DNA of 64,000 nt, taken from positions 4,820,697 to 4,884,696 of the forward strand of contig JABAKD010000011.1 in the NCBI GenBank assembly GCA_012845835.1. Direction: 5' to 3'. The DNA is from Undaria pinnatifida. Lineage: Eukaryota > Sar > Phaeophyceae > Laminariales > Alariaceae. The position numbers and the translations under genes were made by a program. A model generated the notes under the pieces. The model was not told the DNA's origin, did no database searches, and saw nothing but the letters and a program-made list of their open reading frames with translations. Below, one piece after another: positions 20,210 to 31,355 of the stretch (position 1 is the first letter of the stretch; each line of letters begins with the position of its first letter).

Positions 20210-20712
20210 TCCCGCGTTGTTGGAGCTGTAGAGATTCGGATGATTTCTGAACCGGGGATGGGGCCCTATTCCTCCCGTGTGCGACACAACTGCCCACCAT
20301 TGGTTGGTGAGAATCTATCCTTCTCCTAGGGTGGGGCGGCGCTGTGGAGCTCGAACCAATCGACGATTTTAGCCAACGGAGTCGAGACTTCTACACCGTT
20401 AGGGGCGGTGACGACCGGAGAGAAATCGGTTTTACTCCCCCGTTTGTCTAACTTTTAGATATACAGAATGACCTCTGGACCGGGATGGGACCCTATCGTC
20501 CCCGGGTGGAGCTGGCTCTATAATATACGAACCCCAGTCAATCAGAGATCGGCCGGTCGGTGGGGTTGGGGATTTCCACACTGTGGGGGAGATATCAATC
20601 CTGGTGGTATCCATCCGTGTTTGTTCCCTGGTTGTTGAGTTGTATATGTATGTGTGGATTGATTATGATCCTGGGATGGGACCCTATCGTCCCCAGATGA
20701 CGGTTACTTTTT
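20210..20712 (+). repeat. Degenerate tandem units with GGGATGGGACCCTATCGTCC
   Basis: Three diverged units of about 210-230 bp each carry an ACCGGGATGGGACCCTAT-like core (about 20252, 20478 and 20671) followed by GTCCCC/CCTCCC and CAATCGACGA-like sequence. Both sides of the unit are weakly conserved. Confidence 0.5.
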
Positions 20713-20714
20713 GT

Positions 20715-21118
20715 ACGATCCCCGGCCAATGAGTGACCAGCTATCAGATAACAGGCCATACCAGGTAGTATTTATGTATATATTTTTTCGTCTAGAACTC
20801 GAGCCTGAAATTCTTGAATGCCAAATTATTTGTTCAATGCTATCGCATACTACTAATACTCTATTTACCAGGTAACAACAAGTAGCCGCATTATTATTAA
20901 AATAGCATTCGAGTTTATGTACGATCCCTGGCCAATGAGTGACCAGCTATCAGATAACAGGCCATACCAGGTAGTATATATATATATTTATTTTCGTCTA
21001 AAACTCGAGCCTGAAATTCTTAACTGATAAATTATTTGTTCAGTGCTATCGCGTACTACTAATACTCTTCTACCAGGTAGCAACAAGTAGCAGCATTATT
21101 ATTAAAATAGCATTCGAG
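20715..21118 (+). repeat. Two-copy 206-bp tandem duplication
   Basis: Copy 1 starts at 20715 and copy 2 at 20921. Both begin ACGATCCC and contain GGCCAATGAGTGACCAGCTA, CAGATAACAGGCCATACCAG, TATTTGTTCA and CATTATTATTAAAATAGCAT. They differ mainly in an AT-rich microsatellite and a few substitutions. Confidence 0.85.
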
Positions 21119-21504
21119 GAATTGAATGACGAAGACAGCGACACCGTGTTTCACGCCTAGAATACCAGCAAGTTTCTCTCCACGACCAGACTATACGACA
21201 CAGACAGTCGGTCTGCGAGCCTCGGATCTAGATACTGTCATGCATGGTGTAGCAGAAGCTGGGTCAGTGCGCGCCTCTCAGTGGCTACGTAGAGAACATG
21301 CAGCATGCATGGCCACCCCCTTGCTGGCCCTGGATGCTCGGTTGAGTCAAAACATCAAGAAACGCACTCGAAACGTCTCTTTGTGGCCAGACTAGAGGGT
21401 CAGTCTGCGTGGGCTCGGATTTATCCTATCAAAATATTGTGATGAAGCTCAGAGTCGGATTCACGCAAGAAACGGCAGAAGTAAGTAGTCCACTGTTAGT
21501 ATAT
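21119..21504. other. Uncharacterised open stretch
   Basis: A plus frame at 21126-21395 (89 codons) has a mixed composition with a plausible helical part (VAEAGSVRASQWLRREHAAC), but no recognised domain, splice sites or homologous copy. It may be spurious. Confidence 0.2.
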
Positions 21505-21695
21505 ATCAGTCTCTTGGCATTACTTTACCTTCTACACGCGCACACTATGTGTTGCGCAGTAACGGTTTTTACTCTCATCTATCGGATATTGAATCGAACA
21601 AGTCAAAGCGATGCCCTGCCCTACCCGAAGCATGGGTGCCGGCGAATGCCGGCACCCATGCCGGCACCCATGCGGAGCCCTTGCAGTTGCTATAA
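21505..21695 (+). repeat. R5 hairpin segment with compensated stem
   Basis: Contains CTCTTGGCATTACTTTACC, the CCCTGCCCTACCCGAAG lead-in, the hairpin at 21631-21660 (stem CATGGGTGCCGGC), an extra half-arm repeat and GCGGAGCCCTTGCAG. Relative to the other two copies the arms have changed together. Confidence 0.75.
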
Positions 21696-22560
21696 TTAAA
21701 AGTTTGTCACTCTGGCAACATCCACAGGAGCCATATATTTTCAACAAGGAATAATAACACTCGTGTAAAGACGAGCGGCCGGTGCATCACGCAGCTTGCG
21801 AAGATGAGTATCGACCCTTGAACTTATCGAACTCACAACTAACGTTTTTAAAGCAGTCCTACTAAATACATTTATTACTAATATAAGTAGGGCATTGTTT
21901 GGGGTTTTCGAACTAGTTCTACCTTTCGGAGTGGTCCATGATATAACCTCGATATTAATATCTACAGCAGTCATATCCGCGACACTCCACATCCAATCTC
22001 CCATCCACCACCAAAGGCCGAAAGAGAACCCGCTCGTCGCAAGACAAATAATTATTAGAGCACACAAACGTTGGAGTGAAGCTACAGCAGCAGCTGGAGT
22101 ATGATGTGTGCGTCAACTGCCGTTGCTGTTGATGTTACCGTTGCTTTTGCAGCTGTTGTTGGTGTCGAAAAAACAGCAATACGAATCACTCGGCCTGGAG
22201 CAGGAGCCAACTACAGTGCGTCGAATTCAAGATCTGCTTGAGAGATGTGGCCCAAGATCGCCGCCAGTAATCCGTTTTTCCCGGAAAAGTCCCAAAAACA
22301 ACAAAACAAAATCGGGTCCACACACAACCGCCTAGGCAAAGCTTTTGGCTGGTATCTTTCGAAATTAAACTTGTATCGCTGAACATCGGCTTTCCACTAG
22401 CAACGAGTTGTATCGCATACAACAACCAATTACTTGTATGCCTGCCAAGAGTTGTATGACGCACGTGCTACGATAAGTGTACGAAGCACTTTCCGGCCAT
22501 TTTTTTTTTTTTTGAATGATGGCGGAAGCTTCCCAAGTTCATAACAAAGGAACTGGCCAA
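21696..22560. other. Spacer with an R1 trace
   Basis: A diverged minus-strand R1 fragment lies at about 21780-21845 (CACGCAGCTTGCGAAGATGA). Otherwise no gene or element was recognised. Confidence 0.4.
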
Positions 22561-22565
22561 ATGCC

Positions 22566-22935
22566 GTCCGAGATTGATTCCACGATAGCCGCCCCCCCCC
22601 CCCCCCACACACAAGCCGGTGCTCCGCCTCGAAATAGATGCGTGGGCAATGGTCAAATGACCAAGGCAAGCAACAAATGAGTACGCCCCCCACCCGAAGA
22701 AAAAACAGCGATCTTCTTTGACGAACGTTTCATGGCTGCTCGACTCGACACGACGAGGAAGGATGCTACATACGAAAAAAAATAGCTTCATATATATTCT
22801 TAGTTGCAAAGAACTACCGAACGACGACGTCGGGACGGCAAGGGGCGCCGTATTTGAGGAGATACGGCCGGGAGCTGGTTTCCAAAAACCGGCGATTGCA
22901 TCCTATAGAAAAGTTCCAGGGGGCCTACCGTGAAA
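22566..22935 (+). repeat. R2 repeat copy with inserted C-rich segment
   Basis: The TTCCACGATAGCCGCC end, then about 120 bp absent from other R2 copies, then TTTGACGAACGTTTCATGGC and GAGATACGGCCGGGAGCTGG. The extra segment (22618-22690) matches 54178-54250 (CTCGAAATAGATGCGTGGGC and AAGGCAAGCAACAAATGAGT). Confidence 0.65.
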
Positions 22936-23845
22936 CGATTCCGGGATGAAATATTCTCGGTTTGCAATACCGTATTTTTTTTCTTGTTCTATACTTGATC
23001 CATTCGACAGCCCATCGGGTTTCAAACTTCCGTTTTTCCTTTTAAAAGTCGTTTTTTTTCGGTGAGATACAGAGCTCCTTAACTAGCTACCCTTATAACC
23101 CTTTTTGGGGAGATTCAGACGAAAACAAAATTGACGGGGGGGGGGGGGGGAAACCCGACGATCACAGCATCGGTCGGTCACATAATTCAATTCGAGCTGC
23201 TGTTGGTGTAGAGGTGATGTGATCGAACTGCTGTAACGCGGGGGAGGAAGCTGTGAGAGGCAAAGCGTGAGGCATGACGAAAACTCGAATTGCCTCAAAA
23301 CCAAAAAAAAAAAAAAAACAGGACAACACGCTTGATAAGATCGCGCTCTCGTCGTTTTTTTTCGTCTGACTAAAGGGTACGGTGGTGGTAGTGGCGATAC
23401 CCTCTTTTCTCACTGACGGGTTTCCACCACTCGCCCGAGTGACTCTGCACCGCAGTGAAAAAAACGTTTTGGGCTTTGTTCGGCGCAGCATACCTCACAC
23501 ACACCATGGCGGCGTTCTATTCGCAAAACCCACACACGAAAGCTCGAGGCCGCGACGGAACAGTGGGGTCACCAGCGCGAGCGAGCCCGAGCCGCTGAAA
23601 GCAGGGGCTCCAAAAGCGAACCCCCTGACGTAGCCTTGCTCGTCTGCATACTATAATATCAAGATATAATCAATTCCCAAAAAGGTTGTGACCAACTCAG
23701 AACCCCCGAAACCCTTCCCTATATTTAGTAGTTGCATCGACTAATTTGTCCCCCAAAAACGGTTTGGTTTCCAGTTGCAGAGGGGTTACGTGAGGAGCCT
23801 CGGGGCAAAAAAAATACTAGTGAAGCGGTCGTGTGGCCTACATAA
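22936..23845. other. Spacer with low-complexity runs
   Basis: G run at 23137-23150, A run at 23301-23316. At 23430-23480 there is a CGAGTGACTCTGCACCGCAG phrase also seen in variants at 48.96, 51.55 and 25.33 kb next to GGCGCAGC, which indicates another small dispersed repeat. Confidence 0.4.
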
Positions 23846-23849
23846 GGCG

Positions 23850-23945
23850 GGATCGAGCTAAAATTGAAGGCTTGTACCGGGGGGGCGGGGGCGGGAAGAC
23901 ACCTGTTACCACGGTTTCTTATCCAGAGGGTCATTGAGGGTAAAC
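23850..23945 (+). mobile_element. SINE family S, body fragment
   Basis: Contains GATCGAGCTAAAATTGAAGG, a G-rich stretch, AAGACACCTGTTACCACGGT and TTATCCAGAGG, matching the body of the 59450-59759 copy. Head and tail are lost. Confidence 0.55.
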
Positions 23946-24046
23946 GCTCTCTTTACGCATTGTACTGGAGAGTAAACGTGACACGGTAAATATATACTCC
24001 GTATATATATATCAAGATGAGAAGGAACTTTGGCCCGCCCTATATC

Positions 24047-24326
24047 TTATTTTGTTTTTGTTTTTTGTTTTTGTTTTTGTTTTTGTTTATTTCGTATTTC
24101 TCTCTTCCAATGTATTTCTGTTGCTGACGTATGTATGTTGTGCCTGTCGTACCCAGTACTAGGGCATGACATTGCGTTGTCGAATGCATTACGATGCATT
24201 ATCTCTGTGTCGTGGCTTGTGACCACAGAGCTGATCTTTCTAGGGTGAAGAATCAGTACGGACACTGGGTGTGCTGGATGTCGACGAGTAGAAGAACGGT
24301 TTAATGTGAAGAACACACACACACAC
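24047..24326 (+). mobile_element. LINE family L1a 3' fragment with (CA)n tail and ATATC duplication
   Basis: Nearly identical to 28380-28658: a (GTTTTT)n run, TATTTCGTATTTCTCTCTTC, GTGTCGTGGCTTGTGACCAC, GGTTTAATGTGAAGAACAC and a CA microsatellite. Flanked by ATATC on both sides (24042-24046 and 24327-24331), as for a 5'-truncated, target-primed insertion. Confidence 0.8.
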
Positions 24327-24331
24327 ATATC

Positions 24332-26190
24332 GAGAGGCCCCCCTATTTGTATAGACTATGCAGTTAGTTGTGTTCAGAGTTGCAGTCGTGCCCACCAATT
24401 TTCAACCACTCTGTATCAAAGATGTCGGATTACGGTCTAGTTATGATCTGTCAAGGCGTATTTGGACTTATCATACTAGTTTTAGTGTTTGGAGTGGAGT
24501 TCCTTGACGGCTGTCCTTCCCGTCAAGGGCTTGCCCGACATGTTTGCCCTATATCGAGTGGCGGCGTTATTCTAGGCGCCTTATGATATTAGAGATGGTA
24601 CTCATTAAAGCGGTAATGGTGCAGCCATCTGGATAGCACATAATTTCTAGCAGTGCGTACATGCGGAAACATCATAGCATCATGCGTCTTATAGCATTGC
24701 TGCAGCAACTGGCCCCTTAGGCGATACCAGGGTACGTAGCTTGGTGATGGACCTGATACCAGTAACTGACACACAGCAGCAGCTTGCTTGCTATCATACG
24801 TGTTCTGCGCACGTATCATACGGAGACTTGATCGTGATCGTGACGGTTCCCTTGTGATCAGAGAAGAACAAAAACAAAAAACAGTACGATAAACAAAAAC
24901 AATTTGCCCTGTCGGGGTCTGGAAGACGTGGAGCTAGCTGGAGTTAGCAAGTTGGACAAAATAAAAGCGCGTCATGGAGCTTGGGTTATTTTATGATCAT
25001 GGGACGAGCGCATCACGCGCCCCGCCCCCATGCGGTCACTCCTCTACCCCTCCTTTTCTTCCGTCCCCCATCAGCTTAACCTGTTGGATACAGCGAATCA
25101 ATCACTGGCCTGGAGGCGCAGACAACAACATCTTCCCTCTTGTATTGAAGCTTTGACACCAGGCAAGTCCGTGACTTGCATTTAAGATTCTCGGTAACAT
25201 TCACCAGGTAGACATGCGTATTTGTCGGCCATCGGCAATCGAGTCTACCGAGCGCACACAGCAGCCACGAGCTGCACGAAGGTTACCGTAGGCCGGGGTA
25301 CTCTCAATTTTTTCACTGCCCGGTTTTCACCGTTTGCATTCGAGTAACTCTATTACTATACCTCGCGGAGAAAACAAAAAAACTTGAGGCTTTTTTTGGT
25401 AAGGCGCAGCGTTGTAGGCTTTCCATTCCATTTTTGGGGGATTCATATCGCGAACTTTTTAGCCTTACGGCCGTGAAGGAACGAAAAGGGGCTCGCCACA
25501 GCAAAAAGGAAAAGAGAAAGTAAACCCGCCTCATCTTTTTACCCCAGATAACTAGTACACACGATAACCACCACGCCCGACAACACCCAGGCCCTACTTC
25601 TACCTCTAACGTAGCTTCCGTCACTAGCACAACGAGTACGAAGGACCTCGGGTGTATCTAAGGTATACACCTACTCACTTCTGGAGCTGGTGTAAATGAG
25701 CGCCGTCTCCTTGATTTTGCTTTCCATTGCCCTCATCGCCCACTCCGGTCCGGCAGCGTACCGGAGAGCTCTGCGAGATCTGATACGGTAGCTCTGCTGG
25801 CTGGGCTGTCTACCCGCCTGCCGTTCGGTCAACAAAGAAAAAAGAGTGGGTTTGGGTCTGTGTAGGGGGGGGGGGGAGGGGGGTAGAGCTGTGCTGGCTG
25901 GGCCGTCTACCCGCCTGGCGTGACAACAACAAAAACGGTTTAGATGTGTGTGGGGAGGGGGGGTGAGGGGGGGGGGGCGAGTGTGATGGCGTTTTCTCTC
26001 GTTGGTCATGTGCCTTGCCCTGGATCAATATAACTGGGCAAGACAAGTCAGCTGGACCAGACAGGCACGAAAGGAAATACTCCGTATAACGTAAACAAGG
26101 TTCTGAGGCTGACGCCGCCCGCTCAGTGAACCGAGTCCAAGACCTCGACAGCGCGATAACGGCCGACAGGACCACACGGAAAAAAGAAAC
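24332..26190. other. Spacer with one local duplication
   Basis: At 25793-25950 a unit containing CTGGCTGGGCTGTCTACCCG followed by a G-rich run occurs twice. The rest has only short unassigned frames. Confidence 0.45.
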
Positions 26191-26194
26191 GTTC

Positions 26195-26435
26195 TTGCAT
26201 TAAAACGGTAGCTCACCGGTAGTAGCAGCGATAGTTGCCAATAACCGCACAAGAAACGACGTCGAATCAGCGCGACGGTGGCCGACATAACCAAACGGAA
26301 AAACGACGTTTCGCATGAAGACGGTAGATAGCAACGTTTGGCATTCAAGACGGTAGTTCACCGGCAGTAGTAGCAGTAGTGGCCGATAGGACCACATATA
26401 TAAGAAACAACAACAAATTGATATTAACACGGCAG
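26195..26435. repeat. Degenerate tandem repeat with ACGGTAG and GGCCGA motifs
   Basis: Units of roughly 70 bp carry variants of AAACGGTAGCTCACCGGTAG, a pyrimidine/purine core and GGCCGACATAACCAAACGG. Three to four diverged copies are visible; the unit seems to start near 26140. Confidence 0.5.
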
Positions 26436-27052
26436 TTCCTTCCGACGCGGTGGATAATCGCGAAAAAACGGCCTTGAAGACAATGCGCCAAGAAACGCAT
26501 CAAACACGCCGCTAAATCGTAGCATATTATAGCAATGAATGAATATACGTACACATGAGTGATTAAACAATTACCCGAAAACCAAGCACTACATACTACG
26601 TACATTAGTAAATTGCGCAGCAGCAACAATAATAACGTATGTTGAGCGCTGGCTTGCCTTGCGAGGTGTGAACACGAACCACCCCTACTGCTTGCCGTAC
26701 GCTGCTGTTGCGGTGGCGATAAAACGCAATCATCATCAACAACAACAACAACGACCGCGTAGATTCTTTCGCGCATAAGCGATGTAAGACAAAAGTTACG
26801 TTGTGTGTCCTGAAATATTCACATGTGGATGTCGTACAACGAATATCTGGTAGATAAGCTACTTACCGTAGATGGTATAAATGTACGTGTTCTGAGGTGT
26901 TCTCTTCACATTAAAACGTCATTTCTACCCAACGACATTATTGCTACTATTATATCATGAAAATTAAAATACATTTTCCAGCGGTGAGATCTAATATTTT
27001 GTCGAAACTCATATTTGCAAGCTGTGTGTGATACTCCGATCGCGCGTATTAC

Positions 27053-27178
27053 ATATCTCTGTGTCGTAGCTTGTGACCACAGAGCTGATCTTTCTAGGGT
27101 GAAGAATCAGTACGGACACTGGGTGTGCTGGATGTCGACGAGTAGAAGAACGGTTTAATGTGAAGAACACACACACAC
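27053..27178 (+). mobile_element. 5'-truncated LINE L1a fragment with ATTAC duplication
   Basis: Starts ATATCTCTGTGTCGTAGC and ends GTGAAGAACACACACACAC. It lies between two copies of ATTAC (27048-27052 and 27179-27183) and splits the R1 phrase GCGTATTACGG. Identical to the L1a tail at 24 and 28 kb over most of its length. Confidence 0.85.
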
Positions 27179-27239
27179 ATTACGGTTTGTGTGTCCTCAT
27201 TTTACATGGATATAGGTCGGCGACTCCCCTTGCAACTAC

Positions 27240-28658
27240 TTTCGTACCGTTCTCCTTCGGCCTGCCCCGTCCTTGGGGTGGGCCGAGGAAGCCCGCGAGG
27301 ACCTGCAGCGGTCTAGCGGCAGTCACACGGGCATCGAGCCTCGGGCTGGGTAGAGAGGGAACCTTGCGCGGTCTGGCTAGTGAACTGCTCACTCTAAGGA
27401 CCGCGTGGGGTGGTGGTGATGGGTTTTCTTTTTAACCCCGACGCCGAGGAGTTCATCCCCGGGGCAGGACGGGTACATCACCACAGCAGAGAGCGCAGCG
27501 TGGGCAGCTTGGGGAGTGGAGAGGCTGGCCACCGCGTGGGTACGCATGCACGACAGGAAGGATGGGAGTGTCGGCGTTGGCTGGGACGGCTGCACCCAGC
27601 CAGCGGAAACCAAGGCGCGAACCGGGCTACGAAACGGAGAGCCACAATCATCACATTAATAGAGAGAAAAAAGAAACAACAGAAACAGAAACGGAGGAGG
27701 GGACGAGCCTCTCGTCGGCTGGCTGAGAAAGCAGCACGCGAGACTCGTAAGAGACGGAAGGCGGCACTTGTGGCGGTAGCGACCTACAACGTGCGTACCC
27801 TGGCCGTAAAGGGGAAGAACGGGTATGGGCATGACGAGCGTGTACTGGCGAAAGGCCAGCAACTCGGCTGTGACTTCATTGGCCTGCAGGAAACTCGACG
27901 GCCCGGCAACACGAGATTCAGTGCAGCTGGATACCAAGTTTTTTGCTCAGGTATTTTGGCTTAATGAGAAGAACACAAAGGGGGGAGGGGGGGAAACAGG
28001 AGGAGTAGAAGGAAAGCCGTCCAAGGGAATGGGGGCAGGGGGGGCAACAGGAGGAATAGAAGGGAGACCGCGGTGGACGAAGGCAGGAAGGAGATGGCAG
28101 ACAGGGTAGCAAGGTACCAGGCCGACTAGTAGGTACATAGCACTTTTCGTCTTTTTCTGGGGTATTTTTTTCCCCTTTGTTCCCTCCTTCCGTGTCCAGG
28201 TTTTTGGCTCGTGTTCGGAGTATCTTATTTTGGTTTTACTTTACTTTATTTTATTTCATTTTATTATGTTTCTTTTCCGAGCTTTGGCTCTCCTTTCCGG
28301 CTGGGTTGTTTCTTCGATTTCCCCTTCATTTTGTTTGTTTCATTTTTTGTTTTATTTTTATCTTTGTTTTTATTTGTTTTCTTATTTTGTTTTTGTTTTT
28401 TGTTTTTGTTTTTGTTTTTGTTTATTTCGTATTTCTCTCTTCCAATGTATTTCTGTTGCTGACGTATGTATGTTGTGCCTGTCGTACCCAGTACTAGGGC
28501 ATGACATTGCGTTGTCGAATGCATTACGATGCATTATCTCTGTGTCGTAGCTTGTGACCACAGAGCTGATCTTTCTAGGGTGAAGAATCAGCACGGACAC
28601 TGGGTGTGCTGGATGTCGACGAGTAGAAGAACGGTTTAATGTGAAGAACACACACACA
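27240..28658 (+). mobile_element. LINE L1a composite: 5' end joined to 3' end
   Basis: The left part (27240-27960) has a 5' UTR-like GC-rich leader and the beginning of an apurinic-type endonuclease. The right part (about 27960-28658) has an ORF2 end-like segment (GGCAGACAGGGTAGCAAGG, also near 43190), T-rich 3' UTR and a CA tail. The reverse transcriptase between is absent, so this is a large internal deletion or a non-autonomous derivative. The flanks are R1 sequence, and no target duplication longer than two or three bases is visible. Confidence 0.7.
27410..27964 (+). pseudogene. LINE ORF with endonuclease N-terminus, truncated
   Basis: Frame of 184 codons. The first half is basic and low in hydrophobics, with an Arg/Lys-rich run before the domain. 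Then AVATYNVRTLAVKG (about 27778) and FIGLQETRRPG (about 27878) match the first two conserved blocks of LINE-type AP endonucleases, with the metal-binding Asn and Glu present. The domain stops after GYQVFCSG, where the element jumps to its 3' region, so the later His/Asp catalytic blocks are missing and the protein cannot be active. Confidence 0.75.
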
Positions 28659-28689
28659 GCAGTGTAGCTATTATGACATGCATAAAACG

Positions 28690-29540
28690 ACATGCTATAT
28701 TTGTAGAAGTCTTTTTTCTTTAGAGTAAAATATGCGCAAAATCAATACGAAGGGCTTTACATACTCAATCGTACACAATGTATACTACGAAAGTAAAAAA
28801 AATGCGGGTGCACTGCTCCACTTACCTCGTACAAACGAAACGATTCACAACAAAGAAACGCGCAAATACAGTACATACCCACGGGTGCGACTCGCGCCGG
28901 TATGATGAGCTTCGTATATGCTCTGAAAATGGGTTGCCACGTGTTTACTTGCCGGGAATGCCTGCGAGTGTTGATCGACGACAACGCCCATGCTGCCTGC
29001 ACGTGGTCGGATGACAAACGTAACAATAACTAACTACGTAGTGATACACGCACGACAACGACAACGAGGCAGCTCTTGGGACCAATCTCACATTTTTGGG
29101 TGGTGGTGTAAATATGTCTCTAGAACGTGTGTGCGGTATGGTATGTAGCACTAACCTATGCTGTGTCCATTCCTATCGCCCACCCTCTGAACTCACGAAA
29201 AAAGGGCGCATGTTGGGAGGTCACGGCCAGGAGAGAAAAGCAGTTGTCGCCCCGGCAGCATAGAAAAGATGAAAGAATGTCGCGGGGTGTGCCCTATGTG
29301 GCCCTGTGAGTGATGGCTTAGGTCCACACCGATGAAGACACGAAGGAATTCCGATACGTGTATACGGTCACCTCGGGCGGGTCCAGCGAACGAATGAAAA
29401 CTCCATGAATTACGTCAGATACCTCTCGATTCATCCCCCTTGAAACAATTTGTGTCAGGAAGTTCTACATGTAATTTTCTCCAAAACAATGCTGTACGAT
29501 GCGATACGAAATTACAATCACTGGCACTGCTTCTGTGTCG
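28690..29540. other. Spacer, nothing recognised
   Basis: Mixed sequence with short unassigned frames on both strands. No repeat copy was identified. Confidence 0.4.
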
Positions 29541-29544
29541 ACCC

Positions 29545-29870
29545 ATTTTTATTTTATTTATTTTTTTCGCACACTTTTACTGTCCAGCTTCCGGACAAAG
29601 CCGTGGTCACAGGTGTCGTCCCTTCTTCCCCCCAGCTCTTGCCTTCACAATTTTTATCGCGCATAGGGTTCAGCAATCCCACTGCTCGTCGATTGTTCAT
29701 CGAGTGTTGCTAACTCACGCTCTCGCGCTTTCCGCACGTCAATTTGTGCACAAGAAAAAGTCCCAACGAATTTATACGAGTATGCACTCGGCGGGGCTCG
29801 AACTCACGAAACTGATCTATACCAGGCTCGAGGATAACCTAATACGGCGTGCCACCGGGGCGACCGGCTA
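29545..29870 (-). mobile_element. SINE family S, near-complete, minus orientation
   Basis: Read on the minus strand: a tRNA-like head at 29870 downward (CGGTCGCCCCGGTGGCACGC, B-box-like GTGAGTTCGAGCCCCGCC), a body with TTGTGCACAAATTGACGTGC and GTCCGGAAGCTGGACAGT, and an A-rich tail corresponding to the T-rich tract at 29545-29568. Confidence 0.75.
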
Positions 29871-29879
29871 TATTATTGT

Positions 29880-30835
29880 TACTCGTGTCTCGTACCACTC
29901 TCTCCGTGGGTAGATACAAGCAACATTTTTCTTGAATACTAATCTCCAAAGGTTGCTTACATTTCCGGGCACAGCAGTGAGTGGTATACCTTGTTTCCTT
30001 TCGTACCCGTGAGATCGTTCTCGACCCACTACATACAGTTAGTAGTCGCGGTCCTTTCTCAGTGCGGTGCGTTGCCAGAAGACAAAACCGGGGCACTAAA
30101 GTAGCACTAAATTGGGACCCCCGAACTATCCCGGGACAGTAGTTCAGTACGGTTCTCGGTAGGACAAGGTCGTGACAAGCGATATTCACCGCACTAAACT
30201 GGGGTCCGGCATTAAAGGGTACCGCACTAACGCGGGACCACAGCTGTTTTCGTATCTCGTATACCTTGTTTCTTTTTTTTTTTTTTTTTTTTCTTATTTA
30301 AACCCGAAGGGTCAGTGTGAATGGTGAGAAAAAAAAACGTGTTACGTAATCGTATCAAGTAAGTTCTGTTTTACATTGCCCTCGGAACATGGTGTACCTG
30401 GTATATGATAAATGGATAGATGGATAGATGTACAGCTCCAGAGTGCCTATACAGTTTCGAAAATATTCCCGCAGGGCTAAAGCTGCTCCCCAGGTAAATC
30501 AAGTAGGTACGACATCATATCAGAACCTGCCGAACGTTTTGTTTTGTTGGGACCATAGCTGTTGCAAGACAAGATCAAGACGTAATTCCGTCAATAGTAG
30601 TGCGGCAGCAGCACACACAAGTGTAGCGTGGCAGCACACGCACCTAGACACCGAGTAGACTGGTGGCATAAAGCGTCAGCGTTGGTGGTGGTACAAGTTG
30701 TAGGAGTCGTGTAAGTTTTTTCTGCAGTGAGTGGATAATAATATCCATGTCACCTAACACACCGCTAATAATGTCTGGTTTGCTGCAGGCTTGACGTTCA
30801 TTATTTCTACTGATTGATGAGGTTTTGACTCATGA
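29880..30835. other. Spacer with T and A runs
   Basis: A poly(T) run at 30271-30291 and a region with repeated GCACTAAA.TGGGAC phrases (30090-30235). No gene was recognised. Confidence 0.4.
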
Positions 30836-30840
30836 CAACT

Positions 30841-30923
30841 TCTTTTTTTTTTTTTTTTTTTCATCCTCCGGCGGATGGGGAAAAATAAAGCTTTATTTAG
30901 CTCACCACACTTCCACGTATTTT
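30841..30923 (-). mobile_element. Short poly(A)-tailed retroposon P1
   Basis: On the minus strand it reads GGTGAGCTAAATAAAGCTTT, TTTTTCCCCATCCGCCGGAG, GATGA, then about 20 A. The same short body with A-tail occurs at 34208-34291 and 58273-58362, and without a tail at 60249-60314. Confidence 0.65.
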
Positions 30924-30961
30924 GACTCATGACAACATACTAAACACGGGTGACAGTGTAT

Positions 30962-31026
30962 TGAACGCAGCTTGCAAATATGAGGATAGACGAGACCCTA
31001 AATTTGTGACACTCACAGCTGACCGT
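30962..31026 (-). repeat. R1 fragment, diverged
   Basis: Contains CGCAGCTTGCAAATATGAGG and ACACTCACAGCTGACC, the inverse of the R1 left end. Confidence 0.5.
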
Positions 31027-31052
31027 CGTTAGAATACTTGTTTCAAATAGTA

Positions 31053-31089
31053 GTCTTGGTAGTAGTCTTGGTAGTAGTAGTAGTGGTAC

Positions 31090-31131
<42 letters not shown>

Positions 31132-31144
31132 TAGGAGTAGTAGT

Positions 31145-31182
<38 letters not shown>

Positions 31183-31183
31183 A

Positions 31184-31215
<32 letters not shown>

Positions 31216-31216
31216 A

Positions 31217-31258
<42 letters not shown>

Positions 31259-31282
31259 CAGCAGTAGTAATAGTAGTACTTT
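31053..31282. repeat. (GTA)n microsatellite
   Basis: About 230 bp of GTA/TAG triplets with interruptions. Open in several frames (poly-Ser, poly-Val), with no coding support. Confidence 0.95.
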
Positions 31283-31355
31283 CAGTAGTAGCCCAGTGCT
31301 CGTACGTAGGAGGTACTCATAGTACGGTCCTGGTAGCTGGTATACAGCTGCGTAG

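Larger units (their letters stand above)
26956..28685 (+). repeat. R1 repeat interrupted by two LINE-derived insertions
   Basis: R1 sequence is read at 26956-27052, resumes at 27179-27239 and ends at 28659-28685 (CAGTGTAGCTATT). The gaps are filled by a 126-bp LINE 3' fragment and a 1.4-kb LINE composite. This gives an order of events: R1 first, then both LINE insertions. Confidence 0.75.

Noticed and set aside
28177..28550. Phe-rich frames of 83-106 codons
   Set aside because: They lie in the T-rich 3' UTR of the LINE and consist of GTTTTT repeats.
31038..31322. 94-codon poly-Val/poly-Ser frame
   Set aside because: A pure consequence of the GTA microsatellite.
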